NCBI RefSeq assembly: GCF_044748305.1
Contig: NZ_JBIVFT010000014.1
Coordinates: 1 to 64,000, forward strand
Reading direction: 5' to 3'
Source: Arthrobacter_E sp044748305
GTDB taxonomy: Bacteria; Actinomycetota; Actinomycetes; Actinomycetales; Micrococcaceae
Length of the DNA: 64,000 nucleotides
The translations under genes were made by a program, and so were the position numbers. A model generated the notes under the pieces. It did no database searches. It was not told the DNA's origin and was given only the letters and a program-made list of their open reading frames with translations. Below, one piece after another: positions 1-8,500 of the stretch; position 1 is the first letter of the stretch, and each line of letters starts with the position of its first letter.

Positions 1-116
1 TCGGGGTGGGGGGGGTGGGGGTCCACGCCCCCGCGCGGGGGGCCGTGGGGGGGGGGGGGGGGGGGGGGTTTTTTTTGGGGGGGGGGGGGGGGGCGCCCCC
101 CCCCCCCCCCCCCCCG
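1..116. other. G/C homopolymer low-complexity stretch, probable assembly or contig-edge artefact
   Basis: The first ~116 bases are almost entirely runs of G, one run of T and a run of C, unlike anything else in the window. Normal-looking sequence begins just before the dnaJ ribosome-binding site. In related actinobacteria grpE normally precedes this dnaJ, and no coding sequence can be read here. I interpret it as poor-quality contig-end sequence rather than biology; this is inference. Confidence 0.7.
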
Positions 117-150
117 CCACTTCAAGACTTAGACAGGAAAGGAAACGCCC

Positions 151-1113
151 TTGGCCAGCCAGGACTGGGTTGAAAAGGACTTTTACAAGATCCTTGGTGT
201 CGCCAAGGACGCGTCCGACGCCGATATCAAGAAGGCGTATCGCAAGCTCGCCCGCAAGTACCACCCGGACACCAATGCGGGGGACGCCGAGGCGGAGAAG
301 AAGTTCAAGGACATCACCGAGGCGAACTCGGTGCTCTCCAACCCGGAGGACCGCCAGCAGTACGACGCGATCCGCGCCATGGGCGGCGGGGCTCGCTTCG
401 CACCGGGCGGCCACGCGGGTGGCGGGGCCGGTGGTTTCGAGGACCTCTTCGGCGGCATCTTCAACCAGCAGGGAGCCAGGAGCCGGGGCGGAGCGGGCGG
501 CATCCCGCCGGAGTTCGCCGATCTCTTCGGAGGCGGCGGCGGTTTCGGTGGTTTCCAGCAGGCACCCACCAAGGGCTCGGACCGGACGGCCAGCACCTCG
601 ATCTCCTTCAAGGGCGCCATCCAGGGCACCACGATCAGCTTCCGCGAGCCGGACGGCAACGTCATCGACGTGAAAATCCCCGCCGGCATCAAGGACGGCC
701 AGAAGGTGCGTCAGCGCGGCAAGGGCAACCCCGGCGCGGCGGGCAACGGTGATCTGATCATCACGGTCAACGTCAAGGAACACCCGTTCTACAAGCGGGA
801 CGGAAACAACATCCGGATCCACGTCCCCGTCAGCTTCGACGAGGCCGTGCTCGGTGGGACGATCGAAGTGCCCACCATGGAGGGCGACACCGTCAAGCTG
901 CAGCTGCCGGCCGGAACGCCGAGCGGTCGCACGCTGCGCGTCAAGGGCCGCGGCGTGAAGACCTCCAAGGAGGCCGGCGATCTGCTGGTGACGGTCGACG
1001 TCGTCGTACCCCAGAAACTGGACGACGACGCCAAGGCGGCCGTCGAGGCGTTCGCTGCCGCGACCGAGGGGGAGGACCCCCGGGCCGGACTGGCTGTCCG
1101 CGCCGCACTCTAG
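151..1113 (+). CDS. dnaJ: DnaJ-type co-chaperone without zinc finger (type II / CbpA-like)
   Basis: 320 aa Hsp40 that stimulates the DnaK ATPase and delivers substrates. The J domain spans about residues 9-74 with the HPD motif at 38-40; a Gly/Phe-rich linker follows (about 75-140), then the two beta-sandwich C-terminal substrate-binding domains. The four CxxCxGxG zinc repeats of type I DnaJ are absent, so it is type II. The start is TTG with an AGGAAAGG-like Shine-Dalgarno 8-17 nt upstream. hspR follows after 10 nt, the classic actinobacterial dnaK-grpE-dnaJ-hspR order, so dnaK and grpE presumably lie upstream of the window. In that operon HspR normally represses transcription at a site outside this window. 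Confidence 0.93.
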   Translation: MASQDWVEKDFYKILGVAKDASDADIKKAYRKLARKYHPDTNAGDAEAEKKFKDITEANSVLSNPEDRQQYDAIRAMGGGARFAPGGHAGGGAGGFEDLFGGIFNQQGARSRGGAGGIPPEFADLFGGGGGFGGFQQAPTKGSDRTASTSISFKGAIQGTTISFREPDGNVIDVKIPAGIKDGQKVRQRGKGNPGAAGNGDLIITVNVKEHPFYKRDGNNIRIHVPVSFDEAVLGGTIEVPTMEGDTVKLQLPAGTPSGRTLRVKGRGVKTSKEAGDLLVTVDVVVPQKLDDDAKAAVEAFAAATEGEDPRAGLAVRAAL

Positions 1114-1123
1114 GAGGTGAAGC

Positions 1124-1537
1124 ATGGCGATCGATGTGAACCAGCCCCTGTTCGTGATCTCGGTTGCCGCCGAGTTGGCCGAGATGCACCCGCAGACCTT
1201 GCGTCAGTACGACCGTCTGGGCATCGTCTCGCCCAGCAGGGCGCCCGGTAAGGCGCGGCGATACTCCCAGCGCGACGTCGACCGTCTGCGTGAGGTCCAG
1301 CGGCTCTCCCAGGAGGGTGTTTCGCTGGAGGGCATCAAACGCATTCTCGAACTGGAGAACCAAGTGGCCGCGCTGCAATCGCGAGTCCGGGAACTCACCC
1401 AGGAACTGGAACGCCGCCCCTCGGTCCCCGAGGCCCGCATCTTCGCGGCCGGTGTGGCCGCTGGCGACGTCGTCTCGCTGGCCCGCGGCCAACGGCCCGG
1501 CCCGCGAAGCCAGGCCGTGGTGGTCTGGCGGCCCTGA
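1124..1537 (+). CDS. hspR: HspR, MerR-family heat-shock repressor
   Basis: 137 aa. The N-terminal winged-helix MerR domain (about residues 10-78) contains the HspR-typical LRQYDRLGIVSPSR segment, followed by a coiled-coil stretch (about 76-95) and a variable tail. In actinobacteria HspR represses the dnaK operon by binding HAIR elements and uses DnaK as co-repressor; that role is family knowledge. The ATG start follows a strong GGAGGTGAAGC Shine-Dalgarno 10 nt after dnaJ, so the two are co-transcribed. It is the last gene of the operon, closed by the hairpin at 1578-1616. No HAIR-like inverted repeat is visible in the window. Confidence 0.93.
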   Translation: MAIDVNQPLFVISVAAELAEMHPQTLRQYDRLGIVSPSRAPGKARRYSQRDVDRLREVQRLSQEGVSLEGIKRILELENQVAALQSRVRELTQELERRPSVPEARIFAAGVAAGDVVSLARGQRPGPRSQAVVVWRP

Positions 1538-1577
1538 ACCGGGAAGGGTATGGGGCGCGGAGCGACTCACGACACTG

Positions 1578-1616
1578 AAGAGTCCCGGCATCGTTTCATG
1601 CGATGCCGGGACTCTT
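1578..1616. terminator. 16-bp perfect hairpin between convergent hspR and FGE-like gene
   Basis: Perfect inverted repeat AAGAGTCCCGGCATCG / CGATGCCGGGACTCTT with a 7-nt loop, 41 nt after the hspR stop and 40 nt after the stop of the opposing gene. The AA at the left end and TT at the right end give a short U-tract on either strand, so it can terminate transcription in both directions. Confidence 0.85.
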
Positions 1617-1655
1617 CCCGTTTCAAGGGCCTATCGGTTCAGGGCCGGGAGCTGC

Positions 1656-3005
1656 TCAGAGATCCCGGACCAGGCGGAAGCCGAACATGTTCGTCGCGGT
1701 CTCGGAGCTGAAGTAGGCGCTTCGGTAGGCCAGGCGCAGATTCTGCGGCTGGTAGTTCCAAGCCCCTCCCCGCAGCACCGGGAACGGCGCCGGTCCACGG
1801 TGGATCGAACCGTCGTTGCTGGCGCCGCTCAGATCCCGGAGCCAGGTGTCCGCCACGAACTCGCGGGCATTGCCGGTCACGTCGTAGAGACCGAAACCGT
1901 TCGGCTTGAACGACGCAACGGGCGCCGTGTACGGGAATCCGTCATCCACGGGCGTGTTGTCCCAGCCGAAGCCGTTGGTCGCCTTGGACGACTTGTCGAA
2001 GGTGTTGGCGTATTCATCGGCGTGGTTCAGGTCCTCGCCGAAGAAGAACGGGGTGGTGGCTCCGCCGTGAGCTGCGAAGTCCCACTCATCCTCCGTGGGA
2101 AGCCGGTAGCTTTCGCCGGTCCGGGCGGACAGCCACGCGGTGTAGGCCTTCGCGTCGGCGACGGTCACGGCGACCACGGGGTCATTCTCGCTCTGCGGGA
2201 ATCCGGGGCTGTCCCAGCTCAATTCCGGGTTGAAGACCATGGCGGACGGGTCTGCGGGGTTCCACCAGCGGGCGCCGCCGCGCGGCTGATAGCCGGTTTC
2301 GCGGATGAACTGACGGAACTGGCCCACGGTCACCTCGGTCCGGCCGAACGCCAGGTGCTCCTTGATGGTCACGGTGCGACGCGGAGTCTCGAAGTCGCGG
2401 CGATTGGCCGGTACATCCCAGGCCGACTGCTCCTCGTCTGTGGCTCCGGCGGTGAAGCTGCCGGTGGGAATGACGACCATGTCCGGCCCTCCGCCGAGGT
2501 CCTGGAAGACGGTCCCGGCTGCTGTGCGAGGTCCGACCTCCGGGGCGGTGCTGACACCGGGCGTCGCCGGGCGGACCGTGCTCCGTTCGTAGAGGCCGTC
2601 GCGGATCTGCTCGACGGCGAATTTCCACTCCGCCAGGGAACCCTTGAGGAACATCACGGAATCCAGCACCCCGTTGGCGTACCCGGGCTGTCCGGCCAGC
2701 TGTGCGAGGTAGTCCGACTCCTGCTCCAAGCGCTGCAAGGACGCCCGGTAGCCGGGCTTCTGCGGAATGGGCCGGGCGGAGCGGTCCAGCTCCTCGATGG
2801 CGGCCCTGACCTTGGTGCTGACCTCCGAATAGGTGGCGAGCGTGCCGTCCTTCCAGGCGAGGCTGTCCGCGAGGGCGGTGAGGGCGTCTTCGGTGCTGGG
2901 GGCACTGCTGTGCCGGGCTGGTGCGGCGAGAGCCGCGGTGCTGCCGAACATCAGGGAGGTGACGACGGCGGCCGACAGCAGGCCCTTCTTCAGATGCGTG
3001 CTCAT
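1656..3005 (-). CDS. Secreted formylglycine-generating-enzyme-fold (SUMF1) protein lacking cysteine
   Basis: 449 aa. A Sec signal peptide is clear (residues 1-27: KK, hydrophobic core, ALA before APARH). Residues about 30-150 form an alpha-helical domain with no family I recognise; about 175-449 is the FGE-sulfatase/SUMF1 fold with hallmark segments RTEVTVGQFRQFIRETGY, LPTEDEWDFAA, NGFGLYDVTGNAREF and VLRGGAWNYQPQNLRLAYRS. True FGEs use two active-site cysteines near the RGG(S/A)W region; this protein has no cysteine anywhere, so sulfatase activation is very unlikely and a binding or structural role outside the cell is more plausible. The Shine-Dalgarno is GAAGGAGA. Single-gene unit. Confidence 0.85.
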   Translation of the reverse strand: MSTHLKKGLLSAAVVTSLMFGSTAALAAPARHSSAPSTEDALTALADSLAWKDGTLATYSEVSTKVRAAIEELDRSARPIPQKPGYRASLQRLEQESDYLAQLAGQPGYANGVLDSVMFLKGSLAEWKFAVEQIRDGLYERSTVRPATPGVSTAPEVGPRTAAGTVFQDLGGGPDMVVIPTGSFTAGATDEEQSAWDVPANRRDFETPRRTVTIKEHLAFGRTEVTVGQFRQFIRETGYQPRGGARWWNPADPSAMVFNPELSWDSPGFPQSENDPVVAVTVADAKAYTAWLSARTGESYRLPTEDEWDFAAHGGATTPFFFGEDLNHADEYANTFDKSSKATNGFGWDNTPVDDGFPYTAPVASFKPNGFGLYDVTGNAREFVADTWLRDLSGASNDGSIHRGPAPFPVLRGGAWNYQPQNLRLAYRSAYFSSETATNMFGFRLVRDL

Positions 3006-3319
3006 GATCTCCTTCTCAGGGTTGGCGATGACGGCTGGAGCTGCGGCAGATCACTGTCCGGACCGCATGTCATCCTGTGGCGTCATATTGGGACGATTGG
3101 CTTAACTACTTGTTCGGCCAAGTAATTCCCGAAAGGCCGAGATTCATGGCGTCGAACCCCTGTACGGCCGCCGCCGAGGGGTGCCCCGACAGGGCCTCCC
3201 TTCCGTCGCCGTCGCGGCCTAGAGTGGAAGAACGGGACGGAATCAGGCCTCACGGGAATGCTCGAGGGGCCTCGCCGGTTCCCTTCCAGGACGCACCACC
3301 CATTGCGAAGGAGTCCTCC
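3006..3319. promoter_or_regulatory. 314-bp divergent intergenic region; promoter of adhC
   Basis: Upstream of both the FGE-like gene (minus) and the alcohol dehydrogenase (plus). A -10-like TAGAGT at 3220-3225 would start an adhC transcript near 3232 with a leader of about 88 nt. A small inverted repeat ACTTG-N6-CAAGT lies near 3110-3125. I see no other gene or RNA structure here; the 61-81 codons that extend the dehydrogenase frame upstream lack a ribosome-binding site and family similarity. Confidence 0.4.
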
Positions 3320-4363
3320 ATGACCACCGTTGCCGCTCTCGCCGCGCCATCCGCCACCGAGCCGCTTGTCCTCACCACCGTTGAGCGCAGGGAACTGGGC
3401 CCGCATGACGTCCTGATCGACATCAAGTACGCGGGCATCTGTCACTCGGACATCCATGCCGTACGCGGCGATTGGGGCCCTGTCCCTTATCCGCTGACGC
3501 CCGGCCATGAGATCGCCGGAATCGTCGCCGCCGTCGGGTCAGAGGTGACCACGCGCGCCGTCGGCGACCGCGTAGGCGTCGGCTGTCTCGTCAACTCCTG
3601 CCGTGAGTGCGAACAGTGCCTCAACGGCCAGGAGCAGGACTGCCTGAACGGGAGCGTCGGCACCTACGCCGGCGTCGACCGCGACGGCACCATCACCCAG
3701 GGCGGCTACTCCACGCACGTGGTGGTCAACGACGCCTTCACGCTGCTCATCCCGGACGCGCTGGAGCTCGACGTCGCGGCGCCGCTGCTCTGCGCAGGAA
3801 TCACCACGTACGCCCCGCTGCGCCGCTGGGGTGCCGGGCCCGGCAAGAAGGTCGCCATCGTGGGGCTGGGCGGGCTGGGACATATGGCCGTCAAGCTGGC
3901 CCACGCCATGGGTGCCGAGGTCACCGTCCTCTCCCAGTCGCTCAAGAAGCAGGAGGACGGTCTGCGTCTGGGCGCCGACCACTACTACGCGACCAGCGAC
4001 GAGAGCACCTTCAGCGATCTGAAGGGTCAATTCGACGTCGTCCTCAACACGGTGAGCGCGAAGATCCCGCTCGGTTCGTACCTGAGCCTGGTGAAGCCGC
4101 ATGGCGCGATGGTGTGCGTGGGAGCTCCCGGCGAGCCCCTCGATCTGAACATCTTCAGCCTCATCAGCGGTGCCAGGACGCTGGCCGGTTCCAACATCGG
4201 CGGGATCCGCGAGACCCAGGAGATGCTCGACTTCTGCGCCGAACACGGTATCGGGGCGGAGATCGAGGTGATCGGTGCCGAGAAGGTCAACGAGGCCTAT
4301 GAGCGCGTCCTGGCGTCCGATGTCCGCTACCGCTTCGTGATCGACGTCGCGACCATCGGCTGA
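3320..4363 (+). CDS. Zinc-dependent NAD(P)-alcohol dehydrogenase, AdhC/cinnamyl-alcohol type
   Basis: 347 aa, the usual length of the medium-chain CAD/YahK class that reduces aldehydes with NADPH. Seen directly: catalytic zinc site GICHSDIH and GHEIAG, structural zinc cluster CRECEQCLNGQEQDC, nucleotide-binding GLGGLGHMAVKLA, and the Ser/Gln pattern SQSLKKQEDGLRLGADHYY that follows the second Rossmann strand in NADPH-preferring members. The ATG was chosen because GAAGGAG lies 7 nt upstream and the family begins here. An SDR gene follows after 23 nt on the same strand and may be co-transcribed; the two could jointly handle carbonyl stress. Substrate is not evident. Confidence 0.9.
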   Translation: MTTVAALAAPSATEPLVLTTVERRELGPHDVLIDIKYAGICHSDIHAVRGDWGPVPYPLTPGHEIAGIVAAVGSEVTTRAVGDRVGVGCLVNSCRECEQCLNGQEQDCLNGSVGTYAGVDRDGTITQGGYSTHVVVNDAFTLLIPDALELDVAAPLLCAGITTYAPLRRWGAGPGKKVAIVGLGGLGHMAVKLAHAMGAEVTVLSQSLKKQEDGLRLGADHYYATSDESTFSDLKGQFDVVLNTVSAKIPLGSYLSLVKPHGAMVCVGAPGEPLDLNIFSLISGARTLAGSNIGGIRETQEMLDFCAEHGIGAEIEVIGAEKVNEAYERVLASDVRYRFVIDVATIG

Positions 4364-4386
4364 GCCGGAATCCGGAGGGGAGAAGC

Positions 4387-5049
4387 ATGAAGGTTTTCCA
4401 GATCGGTGCCGCAGGCGGCATCGGACGCATTCTGTCGGGGCTCCTGACGGCGCGCGGTGACCAGGTCACCGGTATGCACCGCAGTGCGGAGCAGAGTGAG
4501 ACCGTCATCCAGAGCGGGGCTGAGTCCGTGCTCGGTGACCTCGTGAAGGATTCGGTGGAGACGCTGGCGGCTCATCTGGCGGGCCACGACGCCGTCGTGT
4601 TCTCGGCAGGTGCCCATGGCACCGGGCAGGAACAGACCACGGCGATCGACGGGCGAGGGCTTGAGAAGGCGGCGGCCGCGGCGTCCCTGGCGGGGGTGAA
4701 GCGGTTCGTGCTCGTCTCCGTCTTCCCCGACGCCGGACGTGGCGTGGAATCCCCGAGCCAGTCGTTCGAGCACTACATGCGCGTGAAGAAGGACGCCGAT
4801 GTCCACCTGGCCGGAACCGATCTGGACTGGGTGATCGTCCGTCCCGGGACCTTGCGTGACGAGGCCGGCGACGGTCTGGTCACCGCCGGCCCGGCCGTCG
4901 CCTACGGAGACGTGCGCCGGGGCAACGTGGCAGCCTTCCTCGCCGAGGTGCTTCACCAGCCGGGACTGAGCCGGGAGATCGTGGAGCTGACGGACGGCAC
5001 GACGCCGGCGGCGACTGCCGCCGCGGAGCTCGCCGCCCTGCGCGGCTGA
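4387..5049 (+). CDS. NAD(P)-binding atypical short-chain dehydrogenase (SDR_a5, YhfK/YwnB-like)
   Basis: 220 aa single Rossmann domain. The N-terminal glycine motif is AAGGIGRILSGLL with the basic residue in GMHRS that suggests NADP(H). The segment VSVFPDAGR and the later DLDWVIVRPGTL are typical of the NAD(P)H-binding/NmrA-like group, which lacks the Tyr-x3-Lys pair of classical SDRs. GGAGGGGAGAAGC precedes the ATG. It lies 23 nt after the alcohol dehydrogenase, probably in one operon, and ends 31 nt before a perfect 60-bp palindrome. Reaction unknown; family members are variously flavin reductase-like or redox sensors. Confidence 0.8.
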   Translation: MKVFQIGAAGGIGRILSGLLTARGDQVTGMHRSAEQSETVIQSGAESVLGDLVKDSVETLAAHLAGHDAVVFSAGAHGTGQEQTTAIDGRGLEKAAAAASLAGVKRFVLVSVFPDAGRGVESPSQSFEHYMRVKKDADVHLAGTDLDWVIVRPGTLRDEAGDGLVTAGPAVAYGDVRRGNVAAFLAEVLHQPGLSREIVELTDGTTPAATAAAELAALRG

Positions 5050-5080
5050 GGCTAGGACCTTCAACCCGGGCCACGGATTT

Positions 5081-5140
5081 TTGCGCCCTGTTGTGCTTTG
5101 CGCGCCCCAATTGGGGCGCGCAAAGCACAACAGGGCGCAA
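5081..5140. repeat. Perfect 60-bp palindrome (30-bp arms, no loop) between convergent genes
   Basis: The left arm begins TTGCGCCCTGTTGTGCTTTG and runs to the centre CCCCAA|TTGGGG; the right arm is its exact reverse complement. It separates the SDR gene (plus) from the 59-aa zinc-ribbon gene (minus). A TTTTT run immediately precedes it (5077-5082), so it could act as a terminator for the minus-strand gene. It is one of a dispersed set of long palindromes in this window. Confidence 0.9.
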
Positions 5141-5176
5141 TTGTGTTCCGGCCCGGAGGCCGACGGTGCGTGAAGA

Positions 5177-5356
5177 CTACGAGCGGTACCCCGTGCAGGC
5201 CTCGTTGCTGCACCCGGCATCGCGAGGGGTCCAGCGGGGCGGGTCACCGCCGTCGACCGCCACCCAGCGCACGTGGCGGTGCTGGCCGCACATCTCACAG
5301 GCAGGGGCGACGAAGCTGGCCCGTTCTTCTGCGGTGTAACTGCGGAAGTCCGTCAT
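5177..5356 (-). CDS. 59-aa putative zinc-ribbon protein
   Basis: Small ORF (59 codons plus stop) with a strong Shine-Dalgarno CCAAGGAGGAACC in front of ATG. The product reads MTDFRSYTAEERASFVAPAC, then ...CEMCGQHRHVRW... and a second cysteine pair in GCSNEACTGYRS. The arrangement C-x2-C ... C-x4-C with tryptophans suggests a compact zinc ribbon. It is just below common length cut-offs and easily missed. It sits between two long palindromes (5081-5140 and 5438-5502), downstream of the SNF2 gene on the same strand. No function can be assigned; DNA, RNA or protein binding are possible. Confidence 0.75.
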   Translation of the reverse strand: MTDFRSYTAEERASFVAPACEMCGQHRHVRWVAVDGGDPPRWTPRDAGCSNEACTGYRS

Positions 5357-5437
5357 GGTTCCTCCTTGGCAGACGCGTGAAGCTGCCCTTTCAGGCTACG
5401 CCCGCGGCCCGGAGCGCGGTAGGGTCCTCGCGGTCAT

Positions 5438-5502
5438 CCAACGCGGGGTCACTTAGGGCCCGATATCCCCCGGAGAAGGGGCCCTAAGTGACCCCGCGTT
5501 GG
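5438..5502. repeat. Class A long palindrome, 24-bp perfect arms
   Basis: The left arm contains ACGCGGGGTCACTTAGGGCC, the right arm is the exact reverse complement, loop 17 nt. It lies 13 nt after the SNF2 stop and upstream of the 59-aa gene. The same arm sequence recurs at 20447-20507 and 24592-24655, and in decayed form at 16995-17051 and 25838-25899. Confidence 0.9.
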
Positions 5503-5515
5503 AGGAGAAGACGGG

Positions 5516-8500
5516 CTACTCCCGGAACAGGCCCGCCAGATCCTCGGCGCTCAGGTGCGTGGAGGCGAGCGCCTCATCCCCCGCCACCGAGTCGAAGAGC
5601 TTGGACTTCTTGGCCTTGAGCACCATGACCTTCTCTTCAATGGTGTCCTTGGCCACCAGCCGGTACACCATGACCTGTTTGTCCTGCCCGATCCGATGCG
5701 CGCGGTCCACGGCCTGGGCCTCACTGGCCGGATTCCACCAGGGGTCGAGCAGGAACACGTAATCCGCCTCGGTCAGGTTGATACCGAAACCGCCCGCCTT
5801 GAGACTGATGAGGAACAGCGGGGCGTCGCCCTCTTTGAAGGACTTGATCACCTCCGCGCGCTGCCGCGTGGCCCCGTCCAGGTACGCGTACTGCACGCCG
5901 GCGGCATCCAGCCGCTCCCGCACTTTGCCCAGGAACCCGGTGAACTGGCTGAAGATCAGGGCGCGGTGCCCCTCGGCCAGGACGTCCTCCAGCTGCTCGA
6001 ACAGGACATCCAGCTTGCTGGAGCGCACCCCGGCGAGTTCCGGGTCCACGAGCGAAGGATCCAGTGCCAGCTGCCGCAGCAGCGTCAGCGACTGGAAAAT
6101 GGTGAAACGGTGCTTGTTCGCGTCCTCCAGCAGCCCCAGGATCTTCTGCCGCTCGCGCTGCAGATGCGTCTGGTACGCCTTGGCATGCCGCGGGTTCAGC
6201 TCCACGGTGAGGACCTGCTCCAGCTTGGGCGGCAGCTCCTTGACCACTTGTTCCTTGGTGCGGCGCAGCATGAGCGGCCGGATCCGTTGGCGCAGCTTGG
6301 CCAGCAGTTTCGGATGTCCGTGCACTTCGATGGGCCTGCGGTAGTACTCGGCGAACTTCCCCGGGCTCGGGAACAGGCCCGGCGCCACGATCGAGAGCAA
6401 CGCCCACAGCTCCATGAGGTTGTTCTCCAGAGGCGTGCCCGTGATGGCCAGCTTGAACGGAGCGTTCAGCTTCCGGGCGGCCTGGTACGCCTTGGACTGG
6501 TGGTTTTTGACGAACTGCGCCTCGTCCAGCACCAAGGCGTCCCACTCCAGCTTCTGATACCGCTCCAGCTCAAGGCGGAACAGGGCATAGGAGGTCACCA
6601 CCAGATCGGCCCCGGCGAACTCTTCCGCAGGGTCCAGGCCACTGCGCTTGAAGGTCTCGGCCACTGCCACGGTCTTCAGCCCCGGAGCGAAGCGCGCCGC
6701 TTCCATCGCCCAGTTGGACACCACGCTGCTGGGCGCGACCACCAGGAACGGTGCGCGCCGTGGTGCTTCGGTGCCGGCCGACGACGGCGCGAGGCCACCG
6801 TCCTCCGCCGTCGCCTCCTTGCCTGCCCCGCCGTCGTCCGTGGCAGTCCGCGCGGGATCCTCACGCAGCGAGCACAACAGTGCGAGGGTCTGCAGGGTCT
6901 TGCCGAGACCCATGTCGTCGGCGAGCACGCCACCCAGCCGGTGGTCGTAGAGGAAGCGCAGCCAGCGGAAACCCTGGAGCTGGTAGGGGCGCATCTGGGC
7001 GTTGAGACCGCTCGGCGCCTCAAGATCCTGGGTGGAGTCCTCGACGTTCAGCAGCCCGGTGACGCTGCGCCGCCACTCCTTCGCCTGCTGCTCGACGACG
7101 CCGATCGCGGCGAACTGCTCCCACAGCCCCACCTGGAAGCGGCTGATCTGCAATTCCTCGCCGGGCCGGTCCGAGAGGGCCCGGGCCTCCTCGATCAGCT
7201 CCCGCAGTTGCTGGAGCTCCGGGGTGTCCAGGGGGAAATGCTTGCCGCTGGGCAGGACCATGCGGGTCTGGCCGGAGGCGATGGCGGAGAAGATCTGGCC
7301 GAAGGCGACCTGCTCGCCTTCCAGGGTCACCACGATCTCCAGGCCGAACCAGTCGCGGTCGTCCTTGTCCAGGGTCGAGACGTGCACCACGGGCGCTTCC
7401 ACGGCTTCGCGGTAGTCGGGCACCACGCCGTTGACGTCGACCTCGACATCCGGGAGGTCTCGCAACTGAGGCAAGAGCTCCTCGGTGAATGCCACGGTGT
7501 CCATGCCGTGCAGGACCGCGGTGGGTGCCAGACTCGGCAGAGTCCAGGCGCCGTCCCGCCCGAGGGACGGTTCCGAGGCGAGCGCGGGGATCAGGTCCCA
7601 GGGCTTGCCCACCGAGGTCAGGATCCGCTGTTCGCCGCGCTCATCCCGGTACCCGGCATCTCCGGGGTCAAGGATCAGCGGCTGCGAGATCTGCTTGCCG
7701 TTGTTGGTGTAATGCCACTCCCAGTGCAGATCCAGGCGGTGGTCCTTGCGGTAGTTGGCCAGGAGGGACAGCACGGGTTTGCCGATGGTCGGCAGCTGCA
7801 CCTCGTCCGATGCCGCGACGACGGCCGCGCCCTGCCGCAGCCGAGGGTAGAAGTCGCTGAGGAAGCGCTCCTCGTCCTCGGCGGGGATGTGTACCGGTTC
7901 CGCCGCCCGTGCGAACGCCACCAGCTCAGTGCTTGCCGGGGCCAGGGGCATCAGCACCAGCGTGCCGTCCGGGGAACCTCCCGGAGTGGCAGGCCCCGTG
8001 TGGAAAGCCAGTGCGGTGGGTGTGCCTGTGAAGTGCAGCTGCCGCAGATCCACTGCCCGGCCGTGCGCCTCGAGCCGGGGCGCGATGTCCAGGCCGCCGT
8101 CGTCGCGCCGGTCCACCGTGAGTTCCAGCGACGCGTGTTCGCGTTCCAGGCGGACGCCGGGCGAGCGGGGGTCCGGATCCTGGATGAGCGCGATCCCCTT
8201 CGCCGCCAGATCGACCAGGGCCTGGGCGAGGTGCCGGCCGTTGTACTGGGAGAGCTCGAGCCACTGACCCGGCTGGTTCCCGGCGTGCTGGCCGGGCAGC
8301 CGGGACAGTTCCAGGAATTCGGCCAGAGCATCCGTCTGTTCCCGGGCGAACTTGCGGTAGTAGCTGAGGTAGTTGATGTTGGTCCAGGCCACCTCGCTCT
8401 TGATCCATTTGCCGCGTGCGCCCATGGAGAGCGGACGGACGCGCAGACCGGCGGGCTCGGCGGGGCTGTAGATCCGGCCGCCGCGGGAGACGGCGGGGCG

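Noticed and set aside
3077..3319. N-terminal extension of the alcohol dehydrogenase
   Set aside because: No ribosome-binding site, no family similarity; GAAGGAG precedes the ATG at 3320.
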